Shown: one piece after another, positions 46,501 to 58,226 of the stretch | How positions within the stretch are numbered: the stretch's first letter is position 1 | Layout of the letters: each line of letters starts with the position of its first letter | Origin: Solanum dulcamara | Lineage: Eukaryota > Streptophyta > Magnoliopsida > Solanales > Solanaceae | Direction of reading: 5' to 3' | DNA length: 64,000 nucleotides | NCBI RefSeq assembly: GCF_947179165.1 | Contig: NC_077237.1 | Location: forward strand, 57,184,023 to 57,248,022 | Program-made: the position numbers and the translations under genes | Notes under the pieces: generated by a model | Told to the model about the DNA's origin: nothing | Seen by the model: the letters and a program-made list of their open reading frames with translations, nothing else | Databases searched by the model: none

Positions 46501-48120
46501 TTAATACCATTTATTAGGATTAAACACTTATTATCATACCAGAAACTATGAACTTTAATGTTTTCCTTTCCCTAAAGAAACATTTATGCTTGATTTGTCA
46601 TGGTTGAATTGATTAAATTTCTATTTTATACATTTTCATGTTTACTAAATGATCTGTTTTATATTGAACCAAAATTAATTTGAGGCAAACTCAATTGGTG
46701 CAGATTGAAGAGGCATTAGCAATATGACTTGTCCAACAACTAAAAATGAATAAAAGAAAAATCCTCTCCAAACAACTCCATCCTCGAAATCTCCTTTTAC
46801 ACTTGGTGACATCTAGAAGACCAATCATGCAAGGTCCGGGAAGGGTGCGGTGTTGCAGCCTTAACACTGCCTTGAGAAGGTAATTGGTGATCTTAAAATA
46901 AATTTCATACATTTACACATTGACTACCAATAAAGCACATCATGCAACTCTTGCGAAAAAATGAATAGTTGAAATAGTAAAATAAAGTAAAAATAAAAAG
47001 TTGTTGATTCGAAACATGAGATATACTTCAAACCTCATTTAAGAGAGAGGGATTGGTATAAGTATAAAATTAAGAAAAATGACAGAATCGTGAGGTCGGT
47101 GAGGGATAGAAGAAAATTATCACAACATATATGAGGAATCAATGACTATAAATACAAAGAATTATATTTCAAAATTAGTAGAGAACCGACTTTAACAAAT
47201 TAAAAGAAAACAAAATGCAAAAATCTTTCAAAATAAAAAAAATAAGTAGTTTACAGGGTTGTACCTTAATATTTCCATTCAGCCATCTGAAACTCCCAAA
47301 GTGTTCATATTCCGCAGGATCCTATGATCCGATCCGAAAATTTTCTTTGTTTGATAGAAAACTAAAAAATAACGATAACACCTAAAAATAATATCCAAAA
47401 ATCAAGAAAACCTAAAATATGAAAAGATTTTAGTGGAATATATAGATAAAAATCTTTCACAAATATTTAGCCAAAAAGATGAGAGCATAACGGGCCTAGA
47501 GATGGTAAGAACAATTTTAGGATCAATGAAGAAGGAAAAGGAAAAAAGTGTGGAATTGAAGCCACATTGAATGGAGAACCCTATGCGGTGGGCAAGGGAA
47601 TAGAAGCCACGTTGAATTAGTCAATATTGTTATGACTAAAATATCCTCAAACTAAATAATTAATGACTAAAAACAGACATGTTGATAGCCAGCACTACCC
47701 ACTCTTTTATAGGGGAAACTTACATAAATATATTATATTAAAAAAATATTTATCATTTATAGCAATAATACTTTTTTTCACTGGACACTTATAATATATT
47801 TGTAATACAGTTTTAATACATATTAGCGAGAATAATTTATAAAACTCATATAATATAAGTTTTATTCATGAATAATATATTTATCACACTTTAATACACT
47901 TATTATATATTGTGTCAACTTCTTACCAAACAAGTATAATATATTTTAAAAATACTTATAATACATTTATATTGCATGCATAATTTACTTTTAATACATT
48001 GCAGATATATCATAATATTATTATGTATTACTATAGATGGTGATAAATAAAAGATATCACTAAATTTAGTAATTATTTATTAAAAAGTATTCTCCCTGAT
48101 AATTTTCTCCTTCTACAATC
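46501..48120. other. AT-rich intergenic DNA
   Basis: No gene recognised. 46826-46880 ('aaggtccgggaagggtgcgg' and 'ttgcagcctta') faintly resembles a Solanaceae tRNA-derived SINE, at low confidence. 47720-48080 is extremely AT-rich with repeated 'ataatatat'/'aatacattt' words. Confidence 0.4.
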
Positions 48121-48123
48121 TAC

Positions 48124-48150
48124 TAGACGTGGTTTCGCGCACGGGCCCAA
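48124..48150 (-). other. Possible Helitron 3' terminus, minus strand
   Basis: On the minus strand GGGCCCGTGCGCG, a short CGTG/CACG stem and then CTAGT are read, as at plant Helitron 3' ends. The body would extend to higher coordinates, but no 5' end was identified. Confidence 0.35.
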
Positions 48151-50750
48151 ATAAAAAACGAAGGAAAAACACAATTTTCTTAATAATCTATACTTTTTTT
48201 TATAGAATGTATTGAATAAAAATTAAACCCAAATTGGCGATCATCCAAAGAACACAACCAAAAAAAGGGACCAAGACTCATTCCATAAACAAAGGGAAAA
48301 AAAACAGTAAAAACGAAATCCAAATAACCACAAAGTAGCAAATTTTAAGCTTAAACTAAAGAAATTCCTTTTCTTGATGATTTTTACTTAACTTATTAAC
48401 GAAAAAGTTGCATTTGCTACATGCACAACATAATTAACAATTTCATAAATCACGGAGAAAAAAAACTCATCCTCTTTTCCCCCTTTCCTTGCTGCAAAAT
48501 TTACAAATACGTTTACCATGAGCTGAAAACATATAAGTCAGTAACAGTTTCACCTTGTTTAAGTCACATAATCTTTCTCAATTCTCATTAAGTTCTTCAT
48601 ACCATCAACTGCTACAAAATTGACACAAAATAAGAAAATACCAAAAGGGCAATGGTCCGAGAAGTAAGGATCGTCTTACGGCAGCAGAAGCTTGTTATGT
48701 GAAAGAAATGTTCACTTCAATGGATGGCAGATTAGTTGAGGTGGTTGTAGCTGAATTTTAGAGAGTGAAGTTTTTTCACAGAAGCTTTGTTTGCTCGTTG
48801 TCGAGCCTAAGAAGCTTCTTTTTTATCAGCTGTCATTAACAGGTATAATTCTTGGCGCCTAACCCTTTTATTAGCAGTTACATTGTCGGAGGTTTGGAGT
48901 CTTTTACCGCGATTACCGGACATTAGGGAGGATTTTGTATTCTAATAAACTTGTATGTATGATGACTGAGCTTGTGACCTCCAAATTTTTAAGCACTAGC
49001 AAGCAAAGTAATGAATAATAATAAAATTGGTGAATTAAAGAATAATCAATAGACAAACAAAAGATGGATAGGTGAATTATTTAGACACAATAAAGAGAAT
49101 GAAATAGACGAAAGGGTTTAAGAATCACAAAATTAACATGAAGAATAAGGTACTCTAAAAGTAGGATATAAAACACGAACTCCTTTGAAATGTTTTGGTG
49201 TCATTAGTTTAAAAATTCTGAACTTAAATTATTTACATTTCAACCTATTAGTTAAAATGCACGTGTTTGGTTTTTTCTTTCACTCCATTTATTATCTTAA
49301 AAGGAATCATTCAACTAAATATGTACCTCTAAATCATAAATTCAGGTACTCACATATTAATATTTCTCTTTCTCTGTCTCCTTTACAAATATTTGTTTTT
49401 ATTCTTTCTTCTGTTAATTAGTGATCTTAAATGGAGTGTAAAGATTTGTACTTTTGCTTCAAAATTGGATTTTGATGTATTTATGATTCTTCATTAGTTG
49501 TGTTTACCTTCTTTTATTATTTATAATCAAGCGATGAATCTAATATTTGGGCATTAGCATCAGCACGTGTTCAATCTTTTACCACCACATAGTTGAGTGA
49601 GTTACAAGTTTATACTTACTAAACACAACTTACTTTTCTTTCAAAAAATCTTTTTTTTTTGGGGGATATTTTCAGATTTCTGTTTTGGGGGAAATAATTT
49701 GTACCAGTTTTTCTGGGGGAGATAATCGTGACTTTTTCTTTCATGTGCACAGAGGCCACCTTTTTTCTCCCCTTTCAGCTTTTAGTTTAACTACATATAT
49801 ACTGAGATGTTCACATGTCAACAATTGTTTTGTGTTATTCATTTCTGGAACTTTAAAAAAATGAATTCCTAACTCGGAAAGACACAAAGATAAACTATGC
49901 CAACAAGCATTTCATATAGGTAAATCGGAAAAAGAATAAGTTGGAATGAGATAGTAAGAAAAGAAACAAGCCACAGTTACAACGATGTTATTTGCACAAG
50001 TATTTTTCTGGGAATCAGCACACTTCCTCATAAGGGTACGCTGTAATACGGTATTGAAAGAGTAGAGTGCTTAAGTGGAACTGAAAATAACTCAAAATAG
50101 AGATTTCAAACAAAAAATACCAAAAGGTCGCTCCCTTCCTTGGACGCTTGGTTACTGCGAAAAGTTCAGAAATTCGGATCTGAATCTTAAAGGATGCAAG
50201 CATTTCTTCATTGCGCTTTATATTAAGAAAAAAATTTCCTCAAAAAAATTCATACAAAGTCATAGCTGGTAGCTCCAGAACTCATGAATTAATCCACAAT
50301 GATCTCTTTTTTTGCGAATCTCGGGACGAACATTCTCGATTTGTTGGACCTCTTTCTTCAAGAAATATTTAACCAAGCACAGTTATTGCATTATCGAATT
50401 GAAGTCTGGCGTATGAAACATAAAACTCAAGTTTCAGAACAAAAATAAGTTTAAAGAAGCTATCGAGAAGCCGGAGATTGTTCTTGGTATGTTACACATC
50501 AATAACGTCTAGTTTTATTTTTTAACACTGTGTGAGAGAGCATGTGAAATGTAAACTGTGACAAGGAGACATGCCAGCACAACATGGAGGCAAGGTTGGT
50601 GACAGTAGCTCAGTTTTTGATGTGTCGCGTATTTACAACATTTTCGACGCTCAAAACAGTGAATTAGTGTGCGTTGTAAGCATGTTTTGTAGATATGATA
50701 TGCGTTTTATTTATGTTGCAGAAAAACTAAGTCGCACACGAGATTGGATG
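48151..50750. other. AT-rich intergenic DNA, no gene recognised
   Basis: Only short, composition-driven reading frames are present. A somewhat less AT-rich patch at 48655-48960 has no recognised protein similarity. The left edge of element F lies somewhere near 50.5-50.75 kb. Confidence 0.4.
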
Positions 50751-51684
50751 ATTCTGTGGGTTTGAGTGCTATTTAGCTGGGGAGTGAGGAATATGAGCCT
50801 CATCACGGACCGTAGTGCCTTGCACGGGTCGTGGTGGGTGACGTAGTGCTGACAAGAGAAGGAAGTTGTGCTGGAAGATTTGATGAAGTATAACTCTACG
50901 AAACCCACCACGGATTGTAGTGCTGTCACGATCCACTTTTCCTCAGGTCATGATGACACCTACTATAACCCACCAGTAGGTAAGCCAACCCGTAAATCTG
51001 GAACGTCAAGTAATGGGTTTGAGGGCGAAAACTAAACAAGAGTGGCGAATTATAAAGATAAGCAGAAAGAATAAGCGGAAGTAAACCAAAACATGATATA
51101 AACAACTAAAGATCCATCCCAGAACTTGGAAGTCACAAGTATAGAGCTGCTGCAAAATGAAAGACGAGTACAAGTCCCGAAAGTGAACCAAAAATATATA
51201 TAACAACTAGCTAGTCTCAAAAGGCAAAAGACGGGCCATCCATACTGAAGGAGATAGAAATGATCCAAAAACGCCAAGTACTCCGCTGGTGCTCGGTACT
51301 GCATCACAAAAGTAGATGCAGAGTGTAGTATGAGTACCAAGACAACAGGTAACCAGTAGGCATCATAGGCCGACTGAGCAAAAAAGGTAAAAAATAATAT
51401 GAAAAAGAGGAATAACCTAAATAGGAGTCAACATAAGCATCAAAAGGGGGAAGAGTACTGCCTATGAGAACTACAACTAACTATACCCAACTGAGCCCCC
51501 ATAAGCCCGGCCGGCACATTCGTGCGCAAGTTAAATAAAAACTCGAACGAACCCCTATAAACCCGCCGAGTACATAGAATAGCTACAACTATCAAGGTTA
51601 GGAACCAAGAATCTGCGATGTTAGAAACCGAAGTACTATATCATTTCCAAACCCAAAATCTCCAAGATTCAATCGATCTAGGGG

Positions 51685-51975
51685 TGACTTAGGGGTCGAG
51701 GCCGGGATTGGGACCCAGATGCTCACTCGAATGTTCAAAGTGGCCAAGACCGGGACTGGGTATCCGGATGCTTGCCATAATACATAAGTGCGGTCGAGGC
51801 CGGAACTGGATACCCGGATGCTTGCCGTAATACATCGGTATGATCGAGGCCGAGACTGGATACTCGGATGCTCATCATACTAGCAAGCGAGTAGAGGCCG
51901 GGGTTGAGTACCCGAATGCTCCCCGATAATTCAGAACGGAGGCCGGGACTTGGTACCCGAATACTCACAGATAAT
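51685..51975. repeat. Minisatellite in the family C LTR
   Basis: Six units of about 45-60 bp, each with a 'gaggccgggactgggtaccc' and 'ggatgct' core. They are degenerate but in register. Confidence 0.8.
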
Positions 51976-54252
51976 TTATCCCATGATGCCAAACATTCTA
52001 CTTCCCAACTAGAATACAGCAGTACCAAAAATCTTTTCCCAAATGAGTCAACCGATATGCCGTAAAAACTGGAACCGGAGCAGAAGTCAACGATCACAAA
52101 ATCTAGTGTGGCCGACGCATCACGAAAGTCATGATTATACCGATTTATGGATGAGGATATTATTAAAAGCAAGGGTAACGCCTAACTAAGGCCAAACTAC
52201 CACACACTAGCCCGCTACACAATTCTACAAGGATCTAAGTCCACCGGAGCAACGTCGGGGCATCTAAAGCAAGTTTACATCCTATACTAAGGCCAACATG
52301 CTCCACAGTATCAACAACATGCTCATTCAACTCCTTAAAATACTAACAAATAACGACAAGATACACATGCTTCTAAATATCCAAAAACCCGATAACAAGC
52401 CTAAAACATTATTTCTAACACCTAAAATATACAATCAAACTACCCAACCCAAATTCCAACTATTTCAACATGCTTTCACACATTCCAGCTCAATCTAAAG
52501 AAAGGTAAACCGTAGCCTACTTGTTGGCTAAACACGCGAGCTTCAAATCACTGTGCTGGAGCTTTTTCCTTTCGAACGACCTCGGAACCCAAACTGTCAA
52601 AAATAGAACCACAACGTCGATACGGTCGTTTAGATACTAATTTTATAATTTTTGGAGACGATCCAATTTTGGGGTCTAAAACGGGAATTGTGGAAACCGC
52701 ATACGAAATTCCGGATTTGGCCCACAAAACAGTTTCCAAACGTCACCCCAAGCTCAAAATTCATATTTATAACACAATTTGGGGTGGAAAAATAATGCAA
52801 GGCGATCAAACAATCAATTCCCACATTTTCAAGCTAAGAAAACAAACAAGGCAGCCTCTTTACGCATCGATTTATCAAAAAAGAAAATCTTCCAATCAAA
52901 AAAAATTATACCATGACATTCCTTGCGAAAAACCCCACAATCTAGCCTCAAGAATCAAAACGGAGTTATATTGATCAAGATATACTCTTCCAAAATTTAA
53001 CAAAATTTGATTCCAAAAAATACAAAATCTGCACCTAAAAATTCATTAATTACCTCGAACAACGTGCCAAAAGCATATTCTAAAACTTCCACGATGTTCT
53101 CCTCAAAATTCCACGCAAGATAGCCTCTAGAATCACCAAATCGGATTTATATAGGTCAAGAAATAACTTGTCATAGTTCTTCCAAAATTCATTCCGAAAA
53201 TGGACATTGCTGCAAATAATATCATGATTTTTACCTGAATCGAATACTCCAAATCAATTTTCAAGCTCCTCAATGCGTTCTCCACGAAAAATCTCACAAG
53301 TTTGCCTTTTGAATCACCCAATTTGGAGTTATATAACTCAAGTTATGGGGTTTTAAAGTTGGAGAAAAAACCCAAAAAAACAAAGGCAAACTGCTGCAGA
53401 TTTTTGCAGATTTTGGAGAAATCCAAAATCTCCGACGGGGTGCTCGAAATTCGTTTGAAATTCGATAAAAATAAACCAAATATTCTACCCTACTAAATTC
53501 GATATTACGGACTCAATGGCGTATTCAGAATTCTCATACGAGATCATTTTAATAAAAAGTGGATCCCACACCCAAGAGCCATTTTAAGCCACATTCCACA
53601 ATGGGCCTTGATATTAGTCCAGAAGCCTTTGAAAGAGAAAAAAGGGTCATTCTAGACCAAAATTGACATTCCGGAACTAACTGCGCTTTCAGAATTTTCA
53701 TTCGAGCGCGTTTTTCAAGAATGTTGACCAAAGTCAACCATAGGCTAACTTTCAAAGTCAAAAGCGCTAAATGGCCCCAAACTCGTATCGAATGCCTCGA
53801 TAGTCATTCCAATAGTTCTACTAGCCTAATTTGGTCATTCCGGAACTGATGGAACCATCAGAATTTGAATTTGAGATCTCGTTGACCCAAAACTCAAAAA
53901 GTCGCTATTAAACCAACTTAGGCCTTTAAAATACCAAAACGGACTCGGGACCTCTAAAAATCAACCAACACTTCTCCTAGACCAAAAACCATCTCCCGAA
54001 TCCAACGGAGTCGTCGGAATTCCATTCCGAATATCGAAACTCCAAAAGTTGACCATAGTCAAACCTTGACTTAAAATTCTTCAATTTCTCAACTCAAGGC
54101 CTCAAAACATCATTACAACTCCAAAAATGATTCCGTAAAGTCTTCCAAGCCAATTTCGACATTTCGGAGCTGCTGGAATCGATGGAATTCCATTCCGAGA
54201 CCCGTAGCTCCGATTGACCCCAAATACCACTTTTTAATACTTAAAGCTTACC

Positions 54253-56049
54253 TTCAAGCCTGAAGAAGAAACATCTCTAGTTCCTATATGGGCTATATTA
54301 CCTGAATTACCTTGGCACTGTTATCGTCTTGCAGTGGTAACCCCATTACTATCCCTAATTGGAAAGGTGTTGTTCTTGGATTTGGCAACCTATAAGAAAA
54401 CAAGGGGTAGTGTTGCAAAAGTCAAAGTACAAATTGACCTTACAAAACAAAGACCACAACATGTATGGATGGGGTATGGTGAGGATGAAAATGGAGCAGG
54501 AAGGTGGCAGTCTATCCAATATGAGGGGGTGCCAGATTACTGTCAACACTGCAAACATCAAGGTCACACCATTCATGTTTGTACTGTGAAAAGAAGGGAT
54601 GAAGATAATAAGAAAAAGCAAGTTCAAGAAGAAGAAGCAAGAAACAAAGATAAGTCCAGCAATGAAAAGAATAAGGAACAACAGAACAAGGAGCTAAAAC
54701 ACCAAGAAGACAAACAAAATAAGGAACAACAAAACACTAGCAAAGCTGAAGCTGAAAAAAGAGACCAAGAACATGCAGGTTGGCAAATTCAAAGGAGGAA
54801 AGGCAAAAAAGATGGACAACACAACCAACAACAACCACAACAACATAAAACACAAGTATCCATGACAAAAGGGGAAAGTTCAGTACCACCCCAGCATATT
54901 ATCAGCAGCAGCAAAGAAAGAAAATCTCAACAGCAGGCAGGAATGCTTAATAACTCTAACTTTAATACTTGTAATATCCAAGCTTGTAATGTAGACTCTG
55001 GAGTCCAGAGCCTACTCCCCACTCCCCATACAATATTGGATCCCAGCCCCCATAATCCCATACAGCAGGTATTACATGTTAATGAAGATAGCAGAACTGC
55101 AGACAAACAAAAAGAGCAAAATTTTACTGCCAGGTGTGCACCAAATACTGGTTTGAATAATGTGGAAAGCAACAAAGCCAATGGAAAAATCCCAGGTATT
55201 GACTTAATGCTCCCACACCCCCATGGCTCCCCCAATTACTTTAATATCTTAAATAGTATTAATGTTATGGCTGAAGAAGTCTGTGGAGGTCAGGTTGGAG
55301 GAATACAAGAGCAAATCACTAATCTGCAGGAAGGGGAAACCAAGGGGAGGGAAAGTCTATTGGTTGACCATAGGAAAGACCCTAGAGCCCCTGCCACCAC
55401 TATTCCAGCAGAGATAAGGTCCAACATGCCATTGCAACAAGATGATGTTCAACAGCTTTCAGAGGACAGTGATAAGGGAGGTGTTGAATCTCCAAAAATT
55501 AGTGAACAAAATACAGGTGCAGTGATTCAGCTACTGAACAATAAATATACTCTTTCTTTGAGTAAAAAGAAGAGGGAGGCACTGAAGAAAAAGATAGGAA
55601 AAAAAAGTAAAAAATCTCTGTCTGAAAAGACACAACACAGAGTGAACTATGTGTTGGTTGATGAACAAGCAGGGATTCATGCTACACCTCTTCAAATTCA
55701 ATCCAGCTCTACTGAATTGTGTGTGCTTAATAAGAGAGCCATATCAGATGACTTGGAGGATGAATATAGACCTATTCAATCTGAAGATGAAGAGGACCTA
55801 GATCAAAGGGAACAAACTCATGATGAGGATGAGGAAACTAGTGCCTCTCCCATTAGAGCACTGGATGATATCACAGATTCTACAACTCAGGATGAAGTGT
55901 TGCAAGTCACTGAGAAGCAGGGTTTATCACCCAGGGGTCAGCAAGCAAAGAAGAAGAAGAAAAAACAGAAACAAGACATCTCCACCAGTTCAGATAATGC
56001 TACTTGTAAGAGTGGCATCAACACAAGGTCCAAATCCCTGAAACTTTGA
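54253..56049 (+). CDS. LINE ORF1 protein, N-terminus missing
   Basis: The frame is open from the LINE's truncated 5' end: 'EEETSLVPIWAILPELPWHC' and 'LIGKVLFLDLATYKKTRGSV' are the second half of the DUF4283 domain of plant LINE ORF1 proteins. A zinc knuckle, CQHCKHQGHTIHVC (about 54541-54582), follows. The remaining 480 codons are Gln/Lys/Glu-rich and low in conservation, ending with a Lys-rich cluster ('KKKKKKQKQD') that could be a nuclear signal. ORF1 proteins bind the LINE RNA. There are no internal stops. The first ATG in the frame is at 54334. The stop TGA (56047-56049) overlaps the ATG of ORF2. Confidence 0.85.
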   Translation, partial: FKPEEETSLVPIWAILPELPWHCYRLAVVTPLLSLIGKVLFLDLATYKKTRGSVAKVKVQIDLTKQRPQHVWMGYGEDENGAGRWQSIQYEGVPDYCQHCKHQGHTIHVCTVKRRDEDNKKKQVQEEEARNKDKSSNEKNKEQQNKELKHQEDKQNKEQQNTSKAEAEKRDQEHAGWQIQRRKGKKDGQHNQQQPQQHKTQVSMTKGESSVPPQHIISSSKERKSQQQAGMLNNSNFNTCNIQACNVDSGVQSLLPTPHTILDPSPHNPIQQVLHVNEDSRTADKQKEQNFTARCAPNTGLNNVESNKANGKIPGIDLMLPHPHGSPNYFNILNSINVMAEEVCGGQVGGIQEQITNLQEGETKGRESLLVDHRKDPRAPATTIPAEIRSNMPLQQDDVQQLSEDSDKGGVESPKISEQNTGAVIQLLNNKYTLSLSKKKREALKKKIGKKSKKSLSEKTQHRVNYVLVDEQAGIHATPLQIQSSSTELCVLNKRAISDDLEDEYRPIQSEDEEDLDQREQTHDEDEETSASPIRALDDITDSTTQDEVLQVTEKQGLSPRGQQAKKKKKKQKQDISTSSDNATCKSGINTRSKSLKL

Positions 56050-58226
56050 TGATGAATACAATATGCTGGAATGCAAGGAGTATTGATACTCAAGGTGCCT
56101 TGGATAGACTCCAAAAACTCAAGGATTATCCCAAATTAACTATGTTGGCAATCCTGGAACCATTTGCTAATCAATCACATCTCAACCACTACAGAATTCA
56201 GCTGAGAATGGACAGTGCCATTCATAATCCCAATAACAATATTTGGTTTTTTTGGACTAAGGATGTGGACTGCTCTATTGTAGACCAAGATGAACAACAG
56301 TGTACTTGTGAAATCAAACATGTGGCTAATCCTAATTCTCATATTATTACATTTGTTTACGCCAAGTGTAAGGATTACCTGAGAAGAACTCTTTGGGATA
56401 AAATGCTGCAGTATGCTGACACAGACAAGCCATGGTGCATTATTGGAGACTTTAATGTGATCACTGATGTTGATGAAAAACTAGGAGGACAACCATACAA
56501 CATGAACAAAAGCTTAGAGTTCATAAATGTAATTGAGGCATGTGGTCTCATTCAGGCCAACACCCTCCCTGCAACATCTGTACCTAAGCTTCAGCAGGGT
56601 AAGATGTGCAGGGTGAGTTGCAGCATGTGGACCTGCACCATGGCCTCAAAACTTTGCAGGATTGCAGCACATACTATTTTCACAAGGCCCAAGAAGTTTC
56701 AGCCCAAACGGATAATTCGAGACGTTAGGCTAGCGACCTTGAAAAAATCAGCTGCCTTAAGCATAAAGAGAAAGCATTTTGATGTTTGGAACTTCCAACT
56801 TGGGCAAAAAGCCTTCAAATTTTTCAGGTGTAAAGAAAAGGCTATAAGTGCAGACCTCATGAAGGTTCAACTCAAACGGATAATTGGAGACGTTAGTCGA
56901 GCGACTTGGACAAAGCTAACAGTCTCCAAAGCACAATCTCAGGTCTTTTCCTCTTTGCTAGCTTGTGTAAATCCTTTCTTGCCTGGGTTTGCTTGTTGTA
57001 TTATTGCAGGTTGCTGGAGTGATACATCAACAGGCCTTAACAACAAATACATAGAGGTCATCATAGATACAACCATCAAATCAAAAATCCCCACTAAGAG
57101 GACTTCATATGGCCCCTACTGGTTATTCTGTTTGGTTGGATGTTTGTATTCTATTGATGGTCTATATGTAGACACAATAGCATCAGGGGCACCTTGGCAA
57201 ATAAAAGGCAATAACATGGAGACAGCAGCCTACCATGTTAGGAATTCATCAACACATCAGCCCTCCTTCCAGGCCAATTTCTCTTATGAAATACCTGCAG
57301 CAACAATTCATCACAAGAATTTTGCATCTCTTTGCTTTTTGTCTTTGGAAGCAACAAGGAGCTGCATACAGGTCTACAACAGCTTCCATACTTGTTTGGG
57401 TCCTTTGCTACTTCTTGTGCAGGTCTACAAAGCCTCAAACAAAGGAAGACAACAGACCCACATGCAGGGGCCTCATCTATTCCCTTCAGCATTCCTTACA
57501 TTCAGGATGCACTCCTTCCATTCATCCAGATGGAAGACCCTCTCTGGAAATGCTATAGGGGCTGCAGTAACCTGGGGCTTCTATGGAGCAACACACTCAG
57601 CTTGCCATCCACATTATCTATTATCAACACACCCCAGCAACAACTCTACCAACCTGCAACAGACAAGGAACAAATACAAGTTAATAGTTACAGCAGTGTG
57701 GTTTGTTGGTTTTGTTTATCTGTGCAGGTACTCCAAGACTCCTTTGGAGGCAACAAGAAACTGTCTACAGGTTTGCAACAACCCCCACAACTATCACACT
57801 TGTTTGGTTCCTTGTTTGCTTGTTTGTGCAGGTAAACAAAGTCACAGACAAAGGGACATAACGACCACATTTGCAAGGGCCTCACATATTCCCATCAACT
57901 CTCCATGCATACCTGTTGCATTCATTAAACAACTGCAGCAGCCCCCTTCCATACAAGTCCTTTGGAACTCCTTGACTGTTTTCATTGATGAGAAGACAAG
58001 AAGACGGAGCTCCAACAAACACAATGCTGATTATACAACATCCACCTGGAACTCTTTGCTTGTTTACTTGCTGATGTGCAGGCATATAAAACAGCAACAA
58101 TGGACCCTTACAAAGTGCAAGGCACCTTCAGTCAAACATTTAAGCCAGGGCTGCAGCCTTGGAACTCTTCCCAAGCAAGCTGGCTGCTATGGCTACATCT
58201 ACTTCCTATCATTTCATCCCCCTTAG
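56049..58226 (+). CDS. LINE ORF2 with partial endonuclease fused to a long non-LINE segment
   Basis: It starts at ATG 56049 in the overlap TGATG. Residues about 5-170 are the apurinic-type endonuclease of plant L1 elements: 'ICWNARSI', 'LAILEPF' (acidic catalytic residue), 'TFVYAKC', 'KPWCIIGDFNVITDVDEKLG' and 'FINVIEACGLIQ'. From about residue 172 (56553) all similarity to LINEs stops. The C-terminal endonuclease motif (SDH) and the whole RT are absent. The next 550 codons stay open to 58226 but consist of unfamiliar Cys/His/Ser-rich sequence encoded by internally repeated DNA. The frame may be open by chance or because the copy is young. Whether it is translated is unknown. Confidence 0.75.
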   Translation: MMNTICWNARSIDTQGALDRLQKLKDYPKLTMLAILEPFANQSHLNHYRIQLRMDSAIHNPNNNIWFFWTKDVDCSIVDQDEQQCTCEIKHVANPNSHIITFVYAKCKDYLRRTLWDKMLQYADTDKPWCIIGDFNVITDVDEKLGGQPYNMNKSLEFINVIEACGLIQANTLPATSVPKLQQGKMCRVSCSMWTCTMASKLCRIAAHTIFTRPKKFQPKRIIRDVRLATLKKSAALSIKRKHFDVWNFQLGQKAFKFFRCKEKAISADLMKVQLKRIIGDVSRATWTKLTVSKAQSQVFSSLLACVNPFLPGFACCIIAGCWSDTSTGLNNKYIEVIIDTTIKSKIPTKRTSYGPYWLFCLVGCLYSIDGLYVDTIASGAPWQIKGNNMETAAYHVRNSSTHQPSFQANFSYEIPAATIHHKNFASLCFLSLEATRSCIQVYNSFHTCLGPLLLLVQVYKASNKGRQQTHMQGPHLFPSAFLTFRMHSFHSSRWKTLSGNAIGAAVTWGFYGATHSACHPHYLLSTHPSNNSTNLQQTRNKYKLIVTAVWFVGFVYLCRYSKTPLEATRNCLQVCNNPHNYHTCLVPCLLVCAGKQSHRQRDITTTFARASHIPINSPCIPVAFIKQLQQPPSIQVLWNSLTVFIDEKTRRRSSNKHNADYTTSTWNSLLVYLLMCRHIKQQQWTLTKCKAPSVKHLSQGCSLGTLPKQAGCYGYIYFLSFHPP
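56705..56909 (+). repeat. Direct repeat pair in the foreign LINE segment
   Basis: A 36 bp motif beginning AAACGGATAATT and containing GAGACGTTAG and GCGACTTG occurs at 56705-56740 and 56874-56909, 169 bp apart. Confidence 0.8.
57347..57900 (+). repeat. Degenerate direct repeat of about 150 bp in the foreign LINE segment
   Basis: 57347-57500 and 57746-57900 share 'ggaagcaacaaggaactg', 'acaggt(c/t)t', 'cttgtttgg(g/t)tcctt', 'ttgtgcaggt' and 'agggcctcac' in the same order, 399 bp apart. TGCAGGT, preceded by a T-rich run, recurs at least five times between 57000 and 58090. Confidence 0.75.

Noticed and set aside
46826..46880. tRNA-derived SINE fragment
   Set aside because: Only two short words resemble Solanaceae SINEs, with no tail or TSD. 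Too weak to list as a mobile element.
48655..48960. Possible exon
   Set aside because: Slightly higher GC, but every frame is stopped and none resembles a known protein.
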